From NCBI GenBank assembly GCA_913060495.1, contig CAJXRP010000006.1, positions 62,001-126,000 of the forward strand: DNA of 64,000 bases, read 5' to 3'. The stretch comes from an uncultured Gammaproteobacteria bacterium. Lineage in GTDB: Bacteria; Pseudomonadota; Gammaproteobacteria; Pseudomonadales; Pseudohongiellaceae. Position 1 is the first letter of the stretch. Each line of letters begins with the position of its first letter. Under the pieces are notes generated by a model. It ran no database searches. It saw only the letters and a list, made by a program, of their open reading frames with translations, and had not been told where the DNA came from. The position numbers and the translations under genes were made by a program. Shown here piece after piece: positions 8,303 to 18,997 of the stretch.

Positions 8303-10174
8303 ATGGCATTACTCCAGATTCAGGAACCGGGCGGAAAACAGGCGAAGCCACTGCATCGCCTGGCCGTGGGAATCGACCTGGGAACAACCAACTCATTAGT
8401 CTCAGCCAGTTGCGGACCCGGCGTGAAAACCCTGCCAGATAGCGCAGGCCAGCATTTGCTTCCGTCTGTGGTTCATTATCGAAAAGGTGAGACAGCTCTG
8501 GTCGGTTTTGAGGCCAAGTCTCTGCTGGTCGAAGATCCCCTGAATACAATCGCGTCGGCTAAGCGCCTGCTAGGAAAGAGTCTCGCTGAGCTTAAATCGC
8601 AACAGGGTTATCTGCCATTTGAATTTGATGGATCCCGCGACGATGGAGCTCCCGCAATTTTAACAGCGTCCGGCAGTAAGGACGCGGTCCAGATATCCGC
8701 TGATATTTTAAGCACACTCGTGGCACGGGCCGAGGCAAGCCTCAAGGGTTCGTTAGAAGGTGCGGTTATCACTGTGCCTGCGTATTTCAACGACGCGCAG
8801 AGGCAGCAAACTAAGGATGCTGCTCAGCTCGCCGGGTTAAATGTTCTGCGCCTATTGAACGAGCCAACAGCGGCTGCAGTAGCCTACGGATTGGATAGTG
8901 AAGATCAAGGCAACATCATAGTATTCGATTTAGGTGGTGGCACATTTGATGTCTCCTTGCTCAGTCTGAAGCGAGGAGTTTTCGAAGTGCTGGCAACCGG
9001 TGGCGATACTAGTCTCGGCGGCGATGACGTCGATCACGCCATAGCCGATTGGATCGCTTCACAGATGAGCGAGAGCGGCGGCATAGAAATTCCCTCCAAG
9101 GCACGACTGTTGCAGCTTGCTAATGGAGCTAAACATCAGCTGAGCGACAGTAAAGTAATAACAATTTCTAGTGATGCCTGGTCTGTCGAGCTTACAGAGA
9201 GCGTTCTTAAAGAGATTATTGCAGATTTGATACGCAGGACTATTACAAGCTGTCGCAGAGTGCTACGTGATGCAGGGCTCGCAGTTGGAGATATCGACAA
9301 CATTGTTATGGTTGGTGGCTCTACAAGAATGCCGCTGGTGCGTGAGGCTGTGGCAGAGTTTTTTGGTAAGGCGCCACTGACTGATATCGATCCAGACAAA
9401 GTTGTTGCGATCGGTGCTGGCATCCAGGCCGACGTCTTGATAGGAAATAAATCTGCCGATAGCTTTTTGCTGTTAGATGTTAACCCGCTCTCGCTAGGCA
9501 TCGAGACGATGGGTGAACTCGTTGAGAAAATTATTCCGCGCAACACGACTATCCCTGTTGCCAAAGCACAAGAATTTACTACTTTTAAAGATGGGCAGAC
9601 GGTGATGACGCTGCATGTCGTTCAAGGTGAGCGCGAGTTGGTAAGTGATTGCCGTTCCCTGGCAAGGTTCGAGTTGCGCGAGATTCCAGCGATGGTTGCC
9701 GGAGCGGCGAAGATACGTGTAACGTTTCAAGTCGATGCGGATGGCTTGCTGAGTGTTTCAGCCGAAGAGCTCAGCACAGGTAAGAAGGCTGAGATTCAGG
9801 TGAAACCAAGCTACGGTCTTGAGTCTGGCATAATCGAAGGCATGCTGCAGGATTCCCACAGCAACGCACAGATTGATATGGAAACCCGGTCCATTAAGGA
9901 AGCCCAGCTCGATGCAACGCAATTACTCGATGCAATCGCCAGTGCTTTGAGGATAGATGGAGACCTCTTATCTGAGGACGAGGCAAACGTGCTTGCCAAA
10001 TCAATCCAGAAGCTCGAGTCGATTATGATTGATGGAAGCAGCGTGCAGATTCATGGGGCAACCGAAGAGTTGAATCAAGTGAGCAGCGATTTTGCAGCTA
10101 AGAGAATGGATTTGCACATAGCTAATGCCCTGCGTGGTGAGTCCATAGAAGAAGTAGAGAAGCAGGTCGATTAG
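8303..10174 (+). CDS. hscA: Hsp70-class chaperone HscA
   Basis: 623 residues. The Hsp70 nucleotide-binding motifs are clear: GIDLGTTNSLV near residue 24, NEPTAAAVAYG and FDLGGGTFDVSLL near residues 195-225, and VGGSTRMPLVREAV near 340. The substrate-binding domain follows and ends in a short lid, without the acidic EEVD-like tail of DnaK. HscA uses ATP to act on the LPPVK loop of IscU. It lies 57 bases after hscB, and fdx follows. Confidence 0.96.
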   Translation: MALLQIQEPGGKQAKPLHRLAVGIDLGTTNSLVSASCGPGVKTLPDSAGQHLLPSVVHYRKGETALVGFEAKSLLVEDPLNTIASAKRLLGKSLAELKSQQGYLPFEFDGSRDDGAPAILTASGSKDAVQISADILSTLVARAEASLKGSLEGAVITVPAYFNDAQRQQTKDAAQLAGLNVLRLLNEPTAAAVAYGLDSEDQGNIIVFDLGGGTFDVSLLSLKRGVFEVLATGGDTSLGGDDVDHAIADWIASQMSESGGIEIPSKARLLQLANGAKHQLSDSKVITISSDAWSVELTESVLKEIIADLIRRTITSCRRVLRDAGLAVGDIDNIVMVGGSTRMPLVREAVAEFFGKAPLTDIDPDKVVAIGAGIQADVLIGNKSADSFLLLDVNPLSLGIETMGELVEKIIPRNTTIPVAKAQEFTTFKDGQTVMTLHVVQGERELVSDCRSLARFELREIPAMVAGAAKIRVTFQVDADGLLSVSAEELSTGKKAEIQVKPSYGLESGIIEGMLQDSHSNAQIDMETRSIKEAQLDATQLLDAIASALRIDGDLLSEDEANVLAKSIQKLESIMIDGSSVQIHGATEELNQVSSDFAAKRMDLHIANALRGESIEEVEKQVD

Positions 10175-10258
10175 ACGCCTTTTTTGCAAAAGGCCCCAAT
10201 AGTTACTATTCACTGAATAAAATTACGGCGTTAGCCGATAGAGGAAAAATCAATCGCA

Positions 10259-10597
10259 ATGGCTAAGTTAACCATTCTTCCACACGAAGTTATTTGTCCC
10301 GAGGGTGCGACCTTCGATGCCGAGCCGGACGAGACTATTCTGAATGCTGCGCTTCGAAATAAAATATCTATCGAGCATGCCTGTGAAAAATCCTGTGCTT
10401 GCACTACCTGTCATGTAGTTGTCCGTGAAGGCTTCGATTCTCTAGCGGAAGCCGAAGAGAACGAAGAAGACTACTTGGACAAGGCCTGGGGCCTAGAGCC
10501 CGAATCTAGACTAAGTTGCCAGGCACTAGTCGGCGAAACCGATCTTGTCATCGAAATACCGAAGTACACCATCAATATGGTGTCTGAAGAACACTAG
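10259..10597 (+). CDS. fdx: ISC-type [2Fe-2S] ferredoxin
   Basis: 112 residues, adrenodoxin-like. The cluster cysteines are in [15 protein letters not shown] and RLSCQA (C-x5-C-x2-C ... C). It supplies electrons for cluster assembly on IscU. The C-terminal tail after the last cysteine is short, as in bacterial Fdx. iscX follows after 13 bases. Confidence 0.95.
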   Translation: MAKLTILPHEVICPEGATFDAEPDETILNAALRNKISIEHACEKSCACTTCHVVVREGFDSLAEAEENEEDYLDKAWGLEPESRLSCQALVGETDLVIEIPKYTINMVSEEH

Positions 10598-10610
10598 CGG
10601 GGATAGAGCT

Positions 10611-10808
10611 ATGAAGTGGACAGATGTATTCGATATCGCCATAGAGCTTAGCGATCAATATCCCGACACCGACCCCCAATATGTCCGTTTCGTCGATCTG
10701 AGGAAATGGGTGCTGGCTCTAGATGAGTTCGATGATGACCCCGAGCGCTGTGGTGAGAAAATCCTAGAGGCAATACAAGCTGCCTGGATGGAAGAAGTAG
10801 CTGATTAA
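10611..10808 (+). CDS. iscX: IscX, frataxin-like ISC adaptor
   Basis: The ATG at 10611 gives 65 residues beginning MKWTDVFDIAIEL, as in E. coli IscX (66 residues). The longer frame overlaps fdx and is rejected. The acidic patch (DDDPERC) and the final IQAAWMEE are typical. IscX binds IscS and modulates its rate according to iron. It closes the isc operon. Confidence 0.93.
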   Translation: MKWTDVFDIAIELSDQYPDTDPQYVRFVDLRKWVLALDEFDDDPERCGEKILEAIQAAWMEEVAD

Positions 10809-10867
10809 GCCCCTGAAAAATAGCGTTTTTATTCGTTAAAAGCGTACAAAATCCCAAAATTACCGCG

Positions 10868-10873
10868 TATAAT
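10868..10873 (+). promoter_or_regulatory. -10 element of the ndk promoter
   Basis: A perfect TATAAT 38 bases before the ndk start, in a 102-base gap after iscX. The region 17-18 bases upstream (around TACAAA) is a weak -35. This suggests that ndk and the genes after it have their own start, separate from the isc operon. Confidence 0.45.
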
Positions 10874-10910
10874 GCGCGCTCTCAAGAATTCACCATACAT
10901 TGGAGTTAAG

Positions 10911-11321
10911 ATGGCGATCGAACGTACTTTATCCATTATCAAGCCTGATGCCGTAGCGAAGAACGTTATTGGCGAAATTTACACTCGCTTCGAGAAAGCT
11001 GGGCTGAAGATTGTTGCTGCAAAGATGCTGCAACTAGACGATGAATCAGCTGGCGGCTTCTATGCCGAGCATAAGGAAAGACCTTTCTACAAAGACCTTA
11101 TCGAATTTATGACGTCTGGACCTGTCATGGTGACGGTATTGGAGGGCGAGGGCGCTGTTTTGATGAACCGCGACTTGATGGGTGCCACGAATCCGGCTGA
11201 AGCAGCCGCTGGTACAATTCGTGCCGATTTCGCGAAATCTATCGATGCGAATGCAGTGCACGGCTCCGATTCGGTAACCTCAGCAGAACGTGAAGTCGGT
11301 TATTTTTTCAACGACAAGTAA
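10911..11321 (+). CDS. ndk: Nucleoside diphosphate kinase
   Basis: The ATG at 10911 has a TGGAG ribosome site and gives 136 residues beginning with [15 protein letters not shown], the conserved N-terminus. The phosphorylated His is in NAVHGSDS near residue 112. The enzyme moves the gamma phosphate between nucleoside triphosphates and diphosphates in the cytosol. The gene lies between iscX and rlmN, the usual gammaproteobacterial position. Confidence 0.96.
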   Translation: MAIERTLSIIKPDAVAKNVIGEIYTRFEKAGLKIVAAKMLQLDDESAGGFYAEHKERPFYKDLIEFMTSGPVMVTVLEGEGAVLMNRDLMGATNPAEAAAGTIRADFAKSIDANAVHGSDSVTSAEREVGYFFNDK

Positions 11322-11362
11322 ATCTGATCCTGAAGCAAAACTCCTAAACGGAGAACTCGAGC

Positions 11363-12541
11363 ATGAAGGCGACACAAAAACCCAATTTGGCTGGCCTAAG
11401 TCTGGCAAAACTACGGGCGCTGTTCGCCGACATGGGAGAGAAGCCCTTTCGCGCTGATCAAATTCTTAAGTGGATTCATCAGCGCGGGGTGCTTGATTTT
11501 GATGTCATGACTGATATCAGCAAAGACCTTCGCGAGAAGCTCAAGCAAACTACAGAGATATCTCTCCCTAAAATCCTAGAAGACTTTAAGTCTGAAGACG
11601 GCAGCCGTAAGTGGATTGTAGAAGTTGTCAGCGGCAGTCATGTCGAGATGGTTTTTATTCCCGAGGCGGGCCGTGGCACTCTCTGCATTTCTTCCCAGGC
11701 AGGCTGTTCATTGGATTGTTCATTCTGCGCGACGGGTAAGCAGGGCTTCAATAGCAATCTTACAGTGGCAGAAATAGCCGGTCAGCTCTGGTGGGCTAAT
11801 TACCATCTAGGTGTTTTCGAAGACAAAGCTGAACAGCGAGTCAGCAACGTAGTGATGATGGGGATGGGCGAGCCGCTGCTGAACTTCGACAACGTCATGG
11901 ATGCGCTAAGTATCATGATGGAAGATTGCGCGTATGGTTTGTCGAAACGCAAGGTGACAATCAGTACATCGGGTGTGGTCCCAGCGATCGACAAATTGAA
12001 AGACTACACGAACGCATCGCTAGCGATATCTTTGCATGCGCCGAATGATGAGCTGCGTAGTCAGATCATGCCGATCAACAAAAAGTACCCGATCAAGGAA
12101 TTGCTTCGCTCTGTGCAGGGCTATATGGATAGCTTGTCGGACAAGCGAGTTCCGGTCATTGAATATACGATGATTGCGGGTGTGAACGATCATCGTCAGC
12201 ATGCTCGTGATCTTGCGGTATTACTAAAGCAACTTCCCTGCAAAATTAATTTAATTCCCTTCAATCCTTTCTCGCTAAGCGATTATAGTCGCCCTAGCTC
12301 AACGTCGGTTTCCAATTTTCGGCAAATTTTGCAAAAGGCCGGATACACAGTGACAGTTCGTACCACGCGGGGTGATGATATTGGGGCGGCCTGCGGCCAG
12401 TTGGTCGGTGACGTCGAGGATCAGACCCGTCGTAGCGACAGGCACAAGCGTCGCCATAAAGAGAACGAATTAGCTAAAAAAGACGGCTCTAAAGTGTTCA
12501 GTAGCACTGATAATCTAGCGGTAACTGCCGACAGACTATAA
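11363..12541 (+). CDS. rlmN: 23S rRNA/tRNA (adenine-C2) methyltransferase RlmN
   Basis: 392 residues. The radical-SAM cluster motif is C-x3-C-x2-C in [15 protein letters not shown]. The second catalytic cysteine, needed for the methyl-carrier mechanism, is in GAACGQL near residue 350. GMGEPLLN is the conserved SAM-binding segment. RlmN methylates A2503 of 23S rRNA and A37 of some tRNAs. The tail after residue 355 is charged and somewhat extended relative to E. coli (384 residues). Confidence 0.96.
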   Translation: MKATQKPNLAGLSLAKLRALFADMGEKPFRADQILKWIHQRGVLDFDVMTDISKDLREKLKQTTEISLPKILEDFKSEDGSRKWIVEVVSGSHVEMVFIPEAGRGTLCISSQAGCSLDCSFCATGKQGFNSNLTVAEIAGQLWWANYHLGVFEDKAEQRVSNVVMMGMGEPLLNFDNVMDALSIMMEDCAYGLSKRKVTISTSGVVPAIDKLKDYTNASLAISLHAPNDELRSQIMPINKKYPIKELLRSVQGYMDSLSDKRVPVIEYTMIAGVNDHRQHARDLAVLLKQLPCKINLIPFNPFSLSDYSRPSSTSVSNFRQILQKAGYTVTVRTTRGDDIGAACGQLVGDVEDQTRRSDRHKRRHKENELAKKDGSKVFSSTDNLAVTADRL

Positions 12542-12593
12542 AGGCCCGAATAAACTTGATAGTTCTGCACAACTAGGTAGACGGTTACAAATC

Positions 12594-13415
12594 ATGCTAT
12601 TTCTCGATTTTGGATTTGGAAAATTACTCAGCAACAAGCTAGCCTCAGGGTTTGCTGTAGTGCTGGTATCAAGCATGCTGTCGTCTTGTGTAACTACGAC
12701 GACTGGCGGCTTCATGGCGGATGCCTCCGAAGACCGAGCTGCGGAAGACTATATCCAGCTCGCGTTAGCCTATTTCGACAATAACGACATGCCTGCTGCT
12801 CGGCGTCATGTAAGTAATGCCCTTGATATTGATGACAGAATTTCTGATGCCTATATGGTGTTGGCGATGATCTTTCAGCGCGAGGGTGATTTAGATCTGG
12901 CGGACTCAAATTTTCAAAGATCGATTAGTCTTGATCGTGACAATTCTAGTGCGCGAAATAATTACGCGGCATTGTTGTTCTCCCAGGAGCGCTTTCAGGA
13001 ATCCTATGAGCAATTAGAAAGAGTAGCGACTGATACGAGTTATGAAGGCCGTTCGCTTGTTTTTGAAGGCCTGGGAAGAAGCGCTTTGCGATTGGGTAGG
13101 TTGGAAGAAGCTAAGGCCGCATTTCTACGCGCGCTGCAACTCAATGACAATCTTTTTATAGCGCCACTCGAATTGTCCTTACTATATTTCGATCAACAAG
13201 AGTATCTGCGTGCTCGCCAGTACTACCAAAACTATTTGACTACTATTCAATTTCTGCAATTACCTTACACGCCGCGAGCACTATTAGCAGGGATTCAAAT
13301 TGAAGGTTACTTCCAGAACGATGAGCTTGTCGAAAACTTTTCTTTGGTGCTTTCGACGCTGTATCCCACGTCTCCTGAGTATCAGATATTGCAAAGGCTG
13401 ATCAATGCCAAATGA
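12594..13415 (+). CDS. pilW: Type IV pilus biogenesis lipoprotein PilW/PilF
   Basis: 273 residues. A lipoprotein signal is visible with lipobox LSSC at about residue 32. The rest is a series of TPR helices (about residues 48-250) with typical A/Y spacing such as DAYMVLAMIFQREGDLDLADSNFQRSI. In Pseudomonas and Neisseria the homologue is the outer-membrane pilotin needed for PilQ secretin assembly. The position between rlmN and rodZ is conserved. It overlaps rodZ by 11 bases, implying translational coupling. Confidence 0.88.
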   Translation: MLFLDFGFGKLLSNKLASGFAVVLVSSMLSSCVTTTTGGFMADASEDRAAEDYIQLALAYFDNNDMPAARRHVSNALDIDDRISDAYMVLAMIFQREGDLDLADSNFQRSISLDRDNSSARNNYAALLFSQERFQESYEQLERVATDTSYEGRSLVFEGLGRSALRLGRLEEAKAAFLRALQLNDNLFIAPLELSLLYFDQQEYLRARQYYQNYLTTIQFLQLPYTPRALLAGIQIEGYFQNDELVENFSLVLSTLYPTSPEYQILQRLINAK

Positions 13416-14469
13416 ATCCCTGAATGAGACAGTCTCCGAACTTGATGCTGTCGAAGAATCAAATGGTATTCTGACGGCAGGCGATATTCTCCAGCAGGAG
13501 CGGGAGCGGCTGGGTCTGAATGAGAAGGAAGTCGCCGATCAACTGCATATCACCATGCACTATGTTAAGGCATTGGAATCCAATAGCTATGATAAGTTAC
13601 CTGGCGCTGTTTTTGCGAAGGGGTATCTGAGAAGCTATGCCCTGTTGCTAGGTTTAGATACTGAAGACCTGTTATCTCGCTATGACGATTTTACGCATCA
13701 GGCCAATGCAGATAGAGAAGAAGAGAGCCGCCTGCTTAATTTGCGCAGGAAGAAAGATCGCAATAAGCCCTTCGTGATTGTGTCCGTCATAGTATTTGTA
13801 GCTGGTTTCTTGGGTTTGTGGCTGGTGAATAGCTATTTCGTAGAAGAGTCGGTTTCTGATGTCCCCAATACCTCTGAATCTAATGATACTGCCAACAACA
13901 TCAGGCCTGCTTTGTCGCAAGTGGTTGAGCAACAGCTCACGACGCAGCCGCAACTTACCTTGGAAGTCCAGCCTGAAGAAATTCCTGATACAGCTAGTCA
14001 GCCAACGAGTAACCTGGAGCCAATAGCTGAAGCCTCAGCCGAATTGCTGGAAGTAGAACCGGGGTCGTTGGCGGAAATGATAGAGAGCGCTGAGGATGTC
14101 GAAGAAGCTCCTAGCCTCGAAGATCTAACTGCTGCTCTACAGGCTTTGAGAGCAGAGCAGGCAGCGGAAGCAGGACCGATTGCTGACAGCGATCTGCCCC
14201 GTGTGATTAGCGTAGAAGCAACTGGTAGCGATGTCCTGCTTATCACTTTTACCGGAGAGAGCTGGGTCGAAGTGAATGACAGTGAATCCCAGCAGATTTA
14301 TCGCGATATTCGTGCAGCGGGTGATGTTCTAGAAATTACCGGCAGCGCACCGTTCAATATTTTATTAGGTGATGCTCCTTTTATTAGCATGAGTTTAAAC
14401 GGTGATAAAATTGATCTCTCTGCTGATATTCGAATCGACAACTCGGCGCGCCTCACTGTAGGCTTGTAA
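13405..14469 (+). CDS. rodZ: Cell-shape protein RodZ
   Basis: 354 residues. An N-terminal Xre-like helix-turn-helix (LGLNEKEVADQLHITMHYVKALE, in two helices near residues 35-60) is followed by a basic stretch (NLRRKKDRNK). Then come one membrane span (about residues 122-140), an acidic, low-complexity periplasmic linker and a C-terminal DUF4115 beta domain (residues about 270-350). RodZ links MreB filaments to the envelope. ispG starts 3 bases after the stop. Confidence 0.93.
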   Translation: MPNESLNETVSELDAVEESNGILTAGDILQQERERLGLNEKEVADQLHITMHYVKALESNSYDKLPGAVFAKGYLRSYALLLGLDTEDLLSRYDDFTHQANADREEESRLLNLRRKKDRNKPFVIVSVIVFVAGFLGLWLVNSYFVEESVSDVPNTSESNDTANNIRPALSQVVEQQLTTQPQLTLEVQPEEIPDTASQPTSNLEPIAEASAELLEVEPGSLAEMIESAEDVEEAPSLEDLTAALQALRAEQAAEAGPIADSDLPRVISVEATGSDVLLITFTGESWVEVNDSESQQIYRDIRAAGDVLEITGSAPFNILLGDAPFISMSLNGDKIDLSADIRIDNSARLTVGL

Positions 14470-14472
14470 CCC

Positions 14473-15585
14473 ATGAAGACTAATCCATTGATAACTCGTC
14501 GCAAGACCCGCCAGATTATGGTCGGCAATGTAGCTGTAGGGGGCGATGCCCCAATTTCAGTACAGACTATGACCAACACAGAGACCTGCGACGTGGATGC
14601 GACGCTAGGTCAAATAAGTCGCATGGTAAATGCGGGCGTTGATATTGTTCGCGTCTCCGTGCCCAGTATGGATGCAGCAGAGGCTTTCAAGAAGATTCGC
14701 TCACAGGTGGAAGTGCCTTTAGTAGCAGACATACATTTCGACTATCGCATTGCATTAAAAGTATTAGAGTATGGAGTTGATTGCCTACGTATCAATCCAG
14801 GCAATATCGGCAGCGAGGAGCGCATCCGCGCCGTCGTCGATAGTGCCAAAGACAAGAATATACCGTTGCGAATAGGTGTGAATGCAGGCTCCTTGGGTAA
14901 GAATTTACTACGAAAATACAAAGAGCCAAACTCGGAGGCGATGATCGAGTCCGCGCTTACGCAGATAGATATACTCGACAAACTCGACTTTCAGAATTTT
15001 AAGATTAGCCTGAAGGCTTCTGAGATATTTATGACGCTAGCGGCCTATCGGGGGCTTGCAACGCAAATCGATCAACCATTCCATCTCGGCATAACCGAGG
15101 CGGGCGGATTGCGGTCCGGTACTGTTAAGTCTGCAATCGGGCTAGGTGCGCTCCTGATGGACGGGATTGGCGACACGATTAGGGTCTCCCTCGCAGCTGA
15201 TCCAGTGGAAGAAGTTAAAGTTGGATTCGATATACTCAAGAGCTTGGGGCTTCGCCACAAGGGCGTCAATTTAGTAGCTTGCCCTAGCTGTAGCCGGCAG
15301 AACTTCGATGTGATCTCCGTGGTTAACGAATTAGAATCCCGTTTAGAAGACATAACGACACCGATTGATGTCGCTGTTATCGGTTGTATCGTGAACGGCC
15401 CGGGCGAGGCGAAAGTTGCCGAGATCGGTTTGACCGGTGCGAGCCCGAGTAACCTCGTCTACAAAGAAGGCGTCCCCGATCACAAGATTAATAACGAGAA
15501 TCTTGTGGATGAATTAGAGGCGATGGTGCGGAAGCGCGTCGCCGATAAGAAGCAAATGGAAGAAAACCTAATCGCCTCAAGCTAG
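14473..15585 (+). CDS. ispG: 4-hydroxy-3-methylbut-2-enyl diphosphate synthase IspG
   Basis: 370 residues. The [4Fe-4S] cysteines are in ACPSCSRQ and [10 protein letters not shown] near the C-terminus, and the TIM-barrel start is [16 protein letters not shown]. It converts MEcPP to HMBPP in the non-mevalonate isoprenoid pathway and depends on the Fe-S machinery encoded upstream. It is tightly packed between rodZ and hisS. Confidence 0.96.
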   Translation: MKTNPLITRRKTRQIMVGNVAVGGDAPISVQTMTNTETCDVDATLGQISRMVNAGVDIVRVSVPSMDAAEAFKKIRSQVEVPLVADIHFDYRIALKVLEYGVDCLRINPGNIGSEERIRAVVDSAKDKNIPLRIGVNAGSLGKNLLRKYKEPNSEAMIESALTQIDILDKLDFQNFKISLKASEIFMTLAAYRGLATQIDQPFHLGITEAGGLRSGTVKSAIGLGALLMDGIGDTIRVSLAADPVEEVKVGFDILKSLGLRHKGVNLVACPSCSRQNFDVISVVNELESRLEDITTPIDVAVIGCIVNGPGEAKVAEIGLTGASPSNLVYKEGVPDHKINNENLVDELEAMVRKRVADKKQMEENLIASS

Positions 15586-15602
15586 CGATCAGTCAAAAAC
15601 CT

Positions 15603-16892
15603 ATGGCGAAACTACAAGCAATTCGAGGTATGAATGACATACTTCCTGAGCAAACTCCTAACTGGCAATATGTTGAGAAGTGTTTTCAGCAGGTAGTGCG
15701 CCGCTATGGCTATCGGGAAATTCGTTTCCCTATTCTCGAGCAAACACAGCTGTTTAAGCGTTCGATTGGCGAGGTCACTGACATCGTCGAGAAGGAAATG
15801 TACAGTTTTGATGATCGCAATGGCGACAATCTGAGTTTGCGGCCAGAAGGTACGGCAGGATGCGTGCGAGCTGCCGATCAGCACGGATTGTTATTCAATC
15901 AGCAGCAACGCCTCTGGTATCAGGGTCCAATGTTTCGCCATGAAAGGCCGCAGAAGGGCCGTTACCGACAGTTCCAACAGTTTGGTGTCGAAGCCTTTGG
16001 TATGGCGGGGCCGGACATCGACGCCGAGGTGATTCAGCTCTCAGCCTCGCTCTGGGAAGACCTGCAACTAACGGAATACCTCACTCTAGAAATTAACAAT
16101 ATTGGCTCGGCTGAAGATAGAAAACGCTATGCCGCTGCCTTAACAGCGTTCTTGGTCTTCCATGGGGAAGAGCTCGATGATGATGCACGCAATCGTATGC
16201 ACAGCAATCCGATGCGGGTGCTTGATAGTAAAAATCCGGATGTCCAAGAAGCGCTTAAAGGGGCTCCTGCATTAGTAGATTATGTCAGTGACGAGAGTGT
16301 CGTCCATTATGAAGAGCTAAAGAGCCTGCTTACCCAGAGCGGGATTGCGTTTATCGAGAGTCCTCGTTTGGTCAGAGGCTTGGATTATTACAACAATTGC
16401 GTGTTCGAGTGGACTACCGATTCTTTAGGCGCTCAGGGTACTGTCTGCGGCGGCGGTCGTTATGATGGCCTCGTTGAGCAGCTAGGAGGCAAGCCTACTG
16501 TTGCGGCTGGTTTTGCGATGGGTGTTGAACGGCTGGTACTGATGCTTGATTCGCTAGGCAAGATTCCTGAAGCCACCGCGAAGGTAATCGACGTGTATAT
16601 AGTAGTTGTCGGTAGCCAGTTGGTGGGGCCTGCGCAGCTGCTAGCCAAGCAGCTGCGACAGAGATTTCCTGAATTAGGCCTTATCGCTCACTGCGGTGGG
16701 GGGAAATACAATAATCAGATGAAACGCGCGTTCAACAGCGGAGCGCGCTTGGCTATTGTGCTTGAAACAGAGTCAGAACAAGCTCTGGAAGCGGTCAAAA
16801 TTCGCCATTTAGATGATTCCGGTGACTCGGTCAGCGTCGAGATAGCCAATTGCGGCGATAAACTTGCCGAAATTCTTAATATTTCAGAGTGA
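15603..16892 (+). CDS. hisS: Histidyl-tRNA synthetase
   Basis: 429 residues, class II synthetase. The characteristic [12 protein letters not shown] near residue 83, the arginine-rich motif 2 ([21 protein letters not shown], in segments) and the His-specific LVRGLDYY are present. The C-terminal anticodon domain occupies the last 90 residues. It charges tRNA-His in the cytosol. Confidence 0.97.
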   Translation: MAKLQAIRGMNDILPEQTPNWQYVEKCFQQVVRRYGYREIRFPILEQTQLFKRSIGEVTDIVEKEMYSFDDRNGDNLSLRPEGTAGCVRAADQHGLLFNQQQRLWYQGPMFRHERPQKGRYRQFQQFGVEAFGMAGPDIDAEVIQLSASLWEDLQLTEYLTLEINNIGSAEDRKRYAAALTAFLVFHGEELDDDARNRMHSNPMRVLDSKNPDVQEALKGAPALVDYVSDESVVHYEELKSLLTQSGIAFIESPRLVRGLDYYNNCVFEWTTDSLGAQGTVCGGGRYDGLVEQLGGKPTVAAGFAMGVERLVLMLDSLGKIPEATAKVIDVYIVVVGSQLVGPAQLLAKQLRQRFPELGLIAHCGGGKYNNQMKRAFNSGARLAIVLETESEQALEAVKIRHLDDSGDSVSVEIANCGDKLAEILNISE

Positions 16893-17031
16893 TAGCAGCA
16901 TTGATCCGTGTCAGCCGTGCCTTAAACAGGTAGAATTAGCGGTTGGTCAGGGATAGTTTGCCGATTGTGGTGGTCTGATAATCCGAGCAGCTCAAAACTG
17001 TTCGAGTAATTGAATGAATAAGGAGTAAGTC

Positions 17032-17709
17032 GTGGCGATTAACGCGGCAGAAGAAGAAACAATTGAATCCCTAAAGAAATGGTGGGAAGAAAACGGCAAA
17101 AGGCTGGTTGTCCTCGTTGTTGTAGGTTTTGCGGCCTATACAGCATGGTTGCTTTGGACTAATTCTCAAAACGCCAACGTAGATAGTGCCTCAGACATGT
17201 ACGAAGAGATTCTAACGTTAGCGATAAGCGATGAAGGGCAGCCCGGTACACAACTTCCTCCACAGGATTCGGAGAGAATAGTCGAGCTAGGTGAACAGCT
17301 GCGCAGTGAGCACGGCAGTTCTACTTACGCTAAATTGGGTTCCCTATTTGCTGCGCAGCAATCAGTGCAAAGCAATAATTTGGATGCAGCGGAAACCTTC
17401 TTGCAGTGGATTATAGACAATGAGCAGGGCGGACTATTAAACCAGGCTGATGAAGGTTTGCTATTGACTGCTAACCTGCGGCTAGGTCGCGTCATATTGG
17501 CAAAGGGTGAAGCAGAACGTGCACTCGCGCTAGTGAATAATTTAGATCCTAAGACCTTTGAAGCCGGCTATTCTGAACTGCGCGGTGATATCTACATAGC
17601 GATGGGCAGAGAAGTTGATGCGCGTGATGCCTACGTCGCCGCCCAGCAGGCAGGGTCGAATAGCGATGCTCTGCGCATGAAGCTGGACGAACTTTCCAAC
17701 GAAAGCTAG
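17032..17709 (+). CDS. yfgM: YfgM, periplasmic TPR partner of the Sec/BAM pathway
   Basis: 225 residues from a GTG start at 17032, supported by an AAGGAG site 6 bases upstream. The short cytosolic N-terminus (EEETIESLKKWWEENGK) is the family signature. A membrane span (about residues 24-42) and a periplasmic TPR-like domain follow. In E. coli YfgM associates with SecYEG and periplasmic chaperones. It lies directly before bamB, 17 bases apart. Confidence 0.93.
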   Translation: MAINAAEEETIESLKKWWEENGKRLVVLVVVGFAAYTAWLLWTNSQNANVDSASDMYEEILTLAISDEGQPGTQLPPQDSERIVELGEQLRSEHGSSTYAKLGSLFAAQQSVQSNNLDAAETFLQWIIDNEQGGLLNQADEGLLLTANLRLGRVILAKGEAERALALVNNLDPKTFEAGYSELRGDIYIAMGREVDARDAYVAAQQAGSNSDALRMKLDELSNES

Positions 17710-17726
17710 GCCGTACCGAGAGTCAG

Positions 17727-18956
17727 ATGAATTCTAAGATGAATCCCAGTAGTACCGGATCAATACAAAATCACGTGACCTCTGGAATTCGTCTGCTAGT
17801 GCTGTTTGCGCTAACGTTCGCGTTAACAGCTTGTGCAGGCTTTAGCGGCGTCAGTTTAAATCCAATGAGCTGGTTTTCCGATGATGAAGTCAATCCTCCT
17901 ACACCCCTGATAGATATTCCCCTCGAAGCTACACTCAATCGTCTTTGGAGTGTGGATATTGGAAATGGGCAGGGCGACAACTACACTGAGATTACCCCCT
18001 CCATCGACGGCGGCGTAATCTACGCCGGCAGCGAAAACGGTACAGTAGCTGCAATAGAAATGAGTTCAGGAAACACGCTCTGGAGAATTCGAATCGAAGG
18101 TGTTATCACCGGCGGAGTTGGATCTGGCGACGGTCTGGTGATGGTTGCTACAGAGAGCGCTGAAGTCATAGTACTTAATCAAGCTGACGGAACCGTTAAA
18201 TGGCGTCACGGTGTTTCTAGTGAAGTCTTGTCGGCACCACAAACAAATGGCGATGTCATTGTCGCGCAGACGGTAGACGACAAGCTAGTCGCACTCGACG
18301 TTGGCGATGGTGAGCAGCGTTGGATCTATGAGACTACACAGCCAGCGCTGACGCTGCGTGGCAGTAGCAAGCCCGCTATGACTGCAGATGCTGTAATAGC
18401 AGGGTTTAGCAACGGAACACTAGTCGCGGTATCGCCGGAAGATGGAGTCTATCTTTGGGAGGAGCGGGTAGCTGTTCCTGAAGGTGAATACGATATCGAT
18501 CGTGTTATCGATGTGGACGGCGATTTATTAGTAGATGGCGGTCGAATTTTAGCAGCGAGCTATCAGGGTAACTTGATGGCGTTCGAAATCACTTCCGGAC
18601 GTATCGTCTGGGGTATGGAGGCATCTAGTTACCATGGCATGGTATTGGGTTTCGGTAACATTTATTACAGCGACGACAAGAGTCAGATCTTTGCGATTAG
18701 AGATAATAGCGAAGACATCGTTTGGGATAATTCCGATCTTCTCCATAGACGAATTACGGCACCAACCGCAGTCGGCAACTATATCGCGGTAGCTGACTAT
18801 GAAGGCTATGTACACCTAGTGTCGCAGATCGATGGGCGTATAGTAGGTCGAACCCAGGCTGATGGTGACGGGGTCCGGGCTAATCTTTTAGCTAACAATG
18901 GTCGTCTTTACGTTTTTGGGAACAGTGGTCGACTGACCGCCTACCAGCTTCAATAG
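17727..18956 (+). CDS. bamB: Outer-membrane assembly lipoprotein BamB
   Basis: 409 residues. A long basic N-terminus leads into a lipoprotein signal with lipobox LTAC near residue 35. The remainder is an eight-bladed beta-propeller with repeated AxDxxxGxxxW units (for example ALDVGDGEQRWIYE). BamB is an accessory part of the BAM complex and speeds folding of outer-membrane barrels. It is not itself a PQQ enzyme despite the shared fold. The next gene, der, follows after 41 bases. Confidence 0.94.
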   Translation: MNSKMNPSSTGSIQNHVTSGIRLLVLFALTFALTACAGFSGVSLNPMSWFSDDEVNPPTPLIDIPLEATLNRLWSVDIGNGQGDNYTEITPSIDGGVIYAGSENGTVAAIEMSSGNTLWRIRIEGVITGGVGSGDGLVMVATESAEVIVLNQADGTVKWRHGVSSEVLSAPQTNGDVIVAQTVDDKLVALDVGDGEQRWIYETTQPALTLRGSSKPAMTADAVIAGFSNGTLVAVSPEDGVYLWEERVAVPEGEYDIDRVIDVDGDLLVDGGRILAASYQGNLMAFEITSGRIVWGMEASSYHGMVLGFGNIYYSDDKSQIFAIRDNSEDIVWDNSDLLHRRITAPTAVGNYIAVADYEGYVHLVSQIDGRIVGRTQADGDGVRANLLANNGRLYVFGNSGRLTAYQLQ

Positions 18957-18997
18957 CATTCGCTACAAACTGATTAAAATTTATCTAGGTTTATACC

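Noticed and set aside
9136..9564. 142-codon open frame antisense to hscA
   Set aside because: It lies wholly inside a certain gene, has no recognisable product and mirrors hscA codon structure.
10177..10194. GCCTTTT/AAAAGGC hairpin after hscA
   Set aside because: No T-run follows and fdx continues the operon, so a terminator is not supported.
17727..18956. BamB as a fourth PQQ dehydrogenase
   Set aside because: It shares the propeller fold, but has a lipobox, no active-site motif and the conserved yfgM-bamB-der position.
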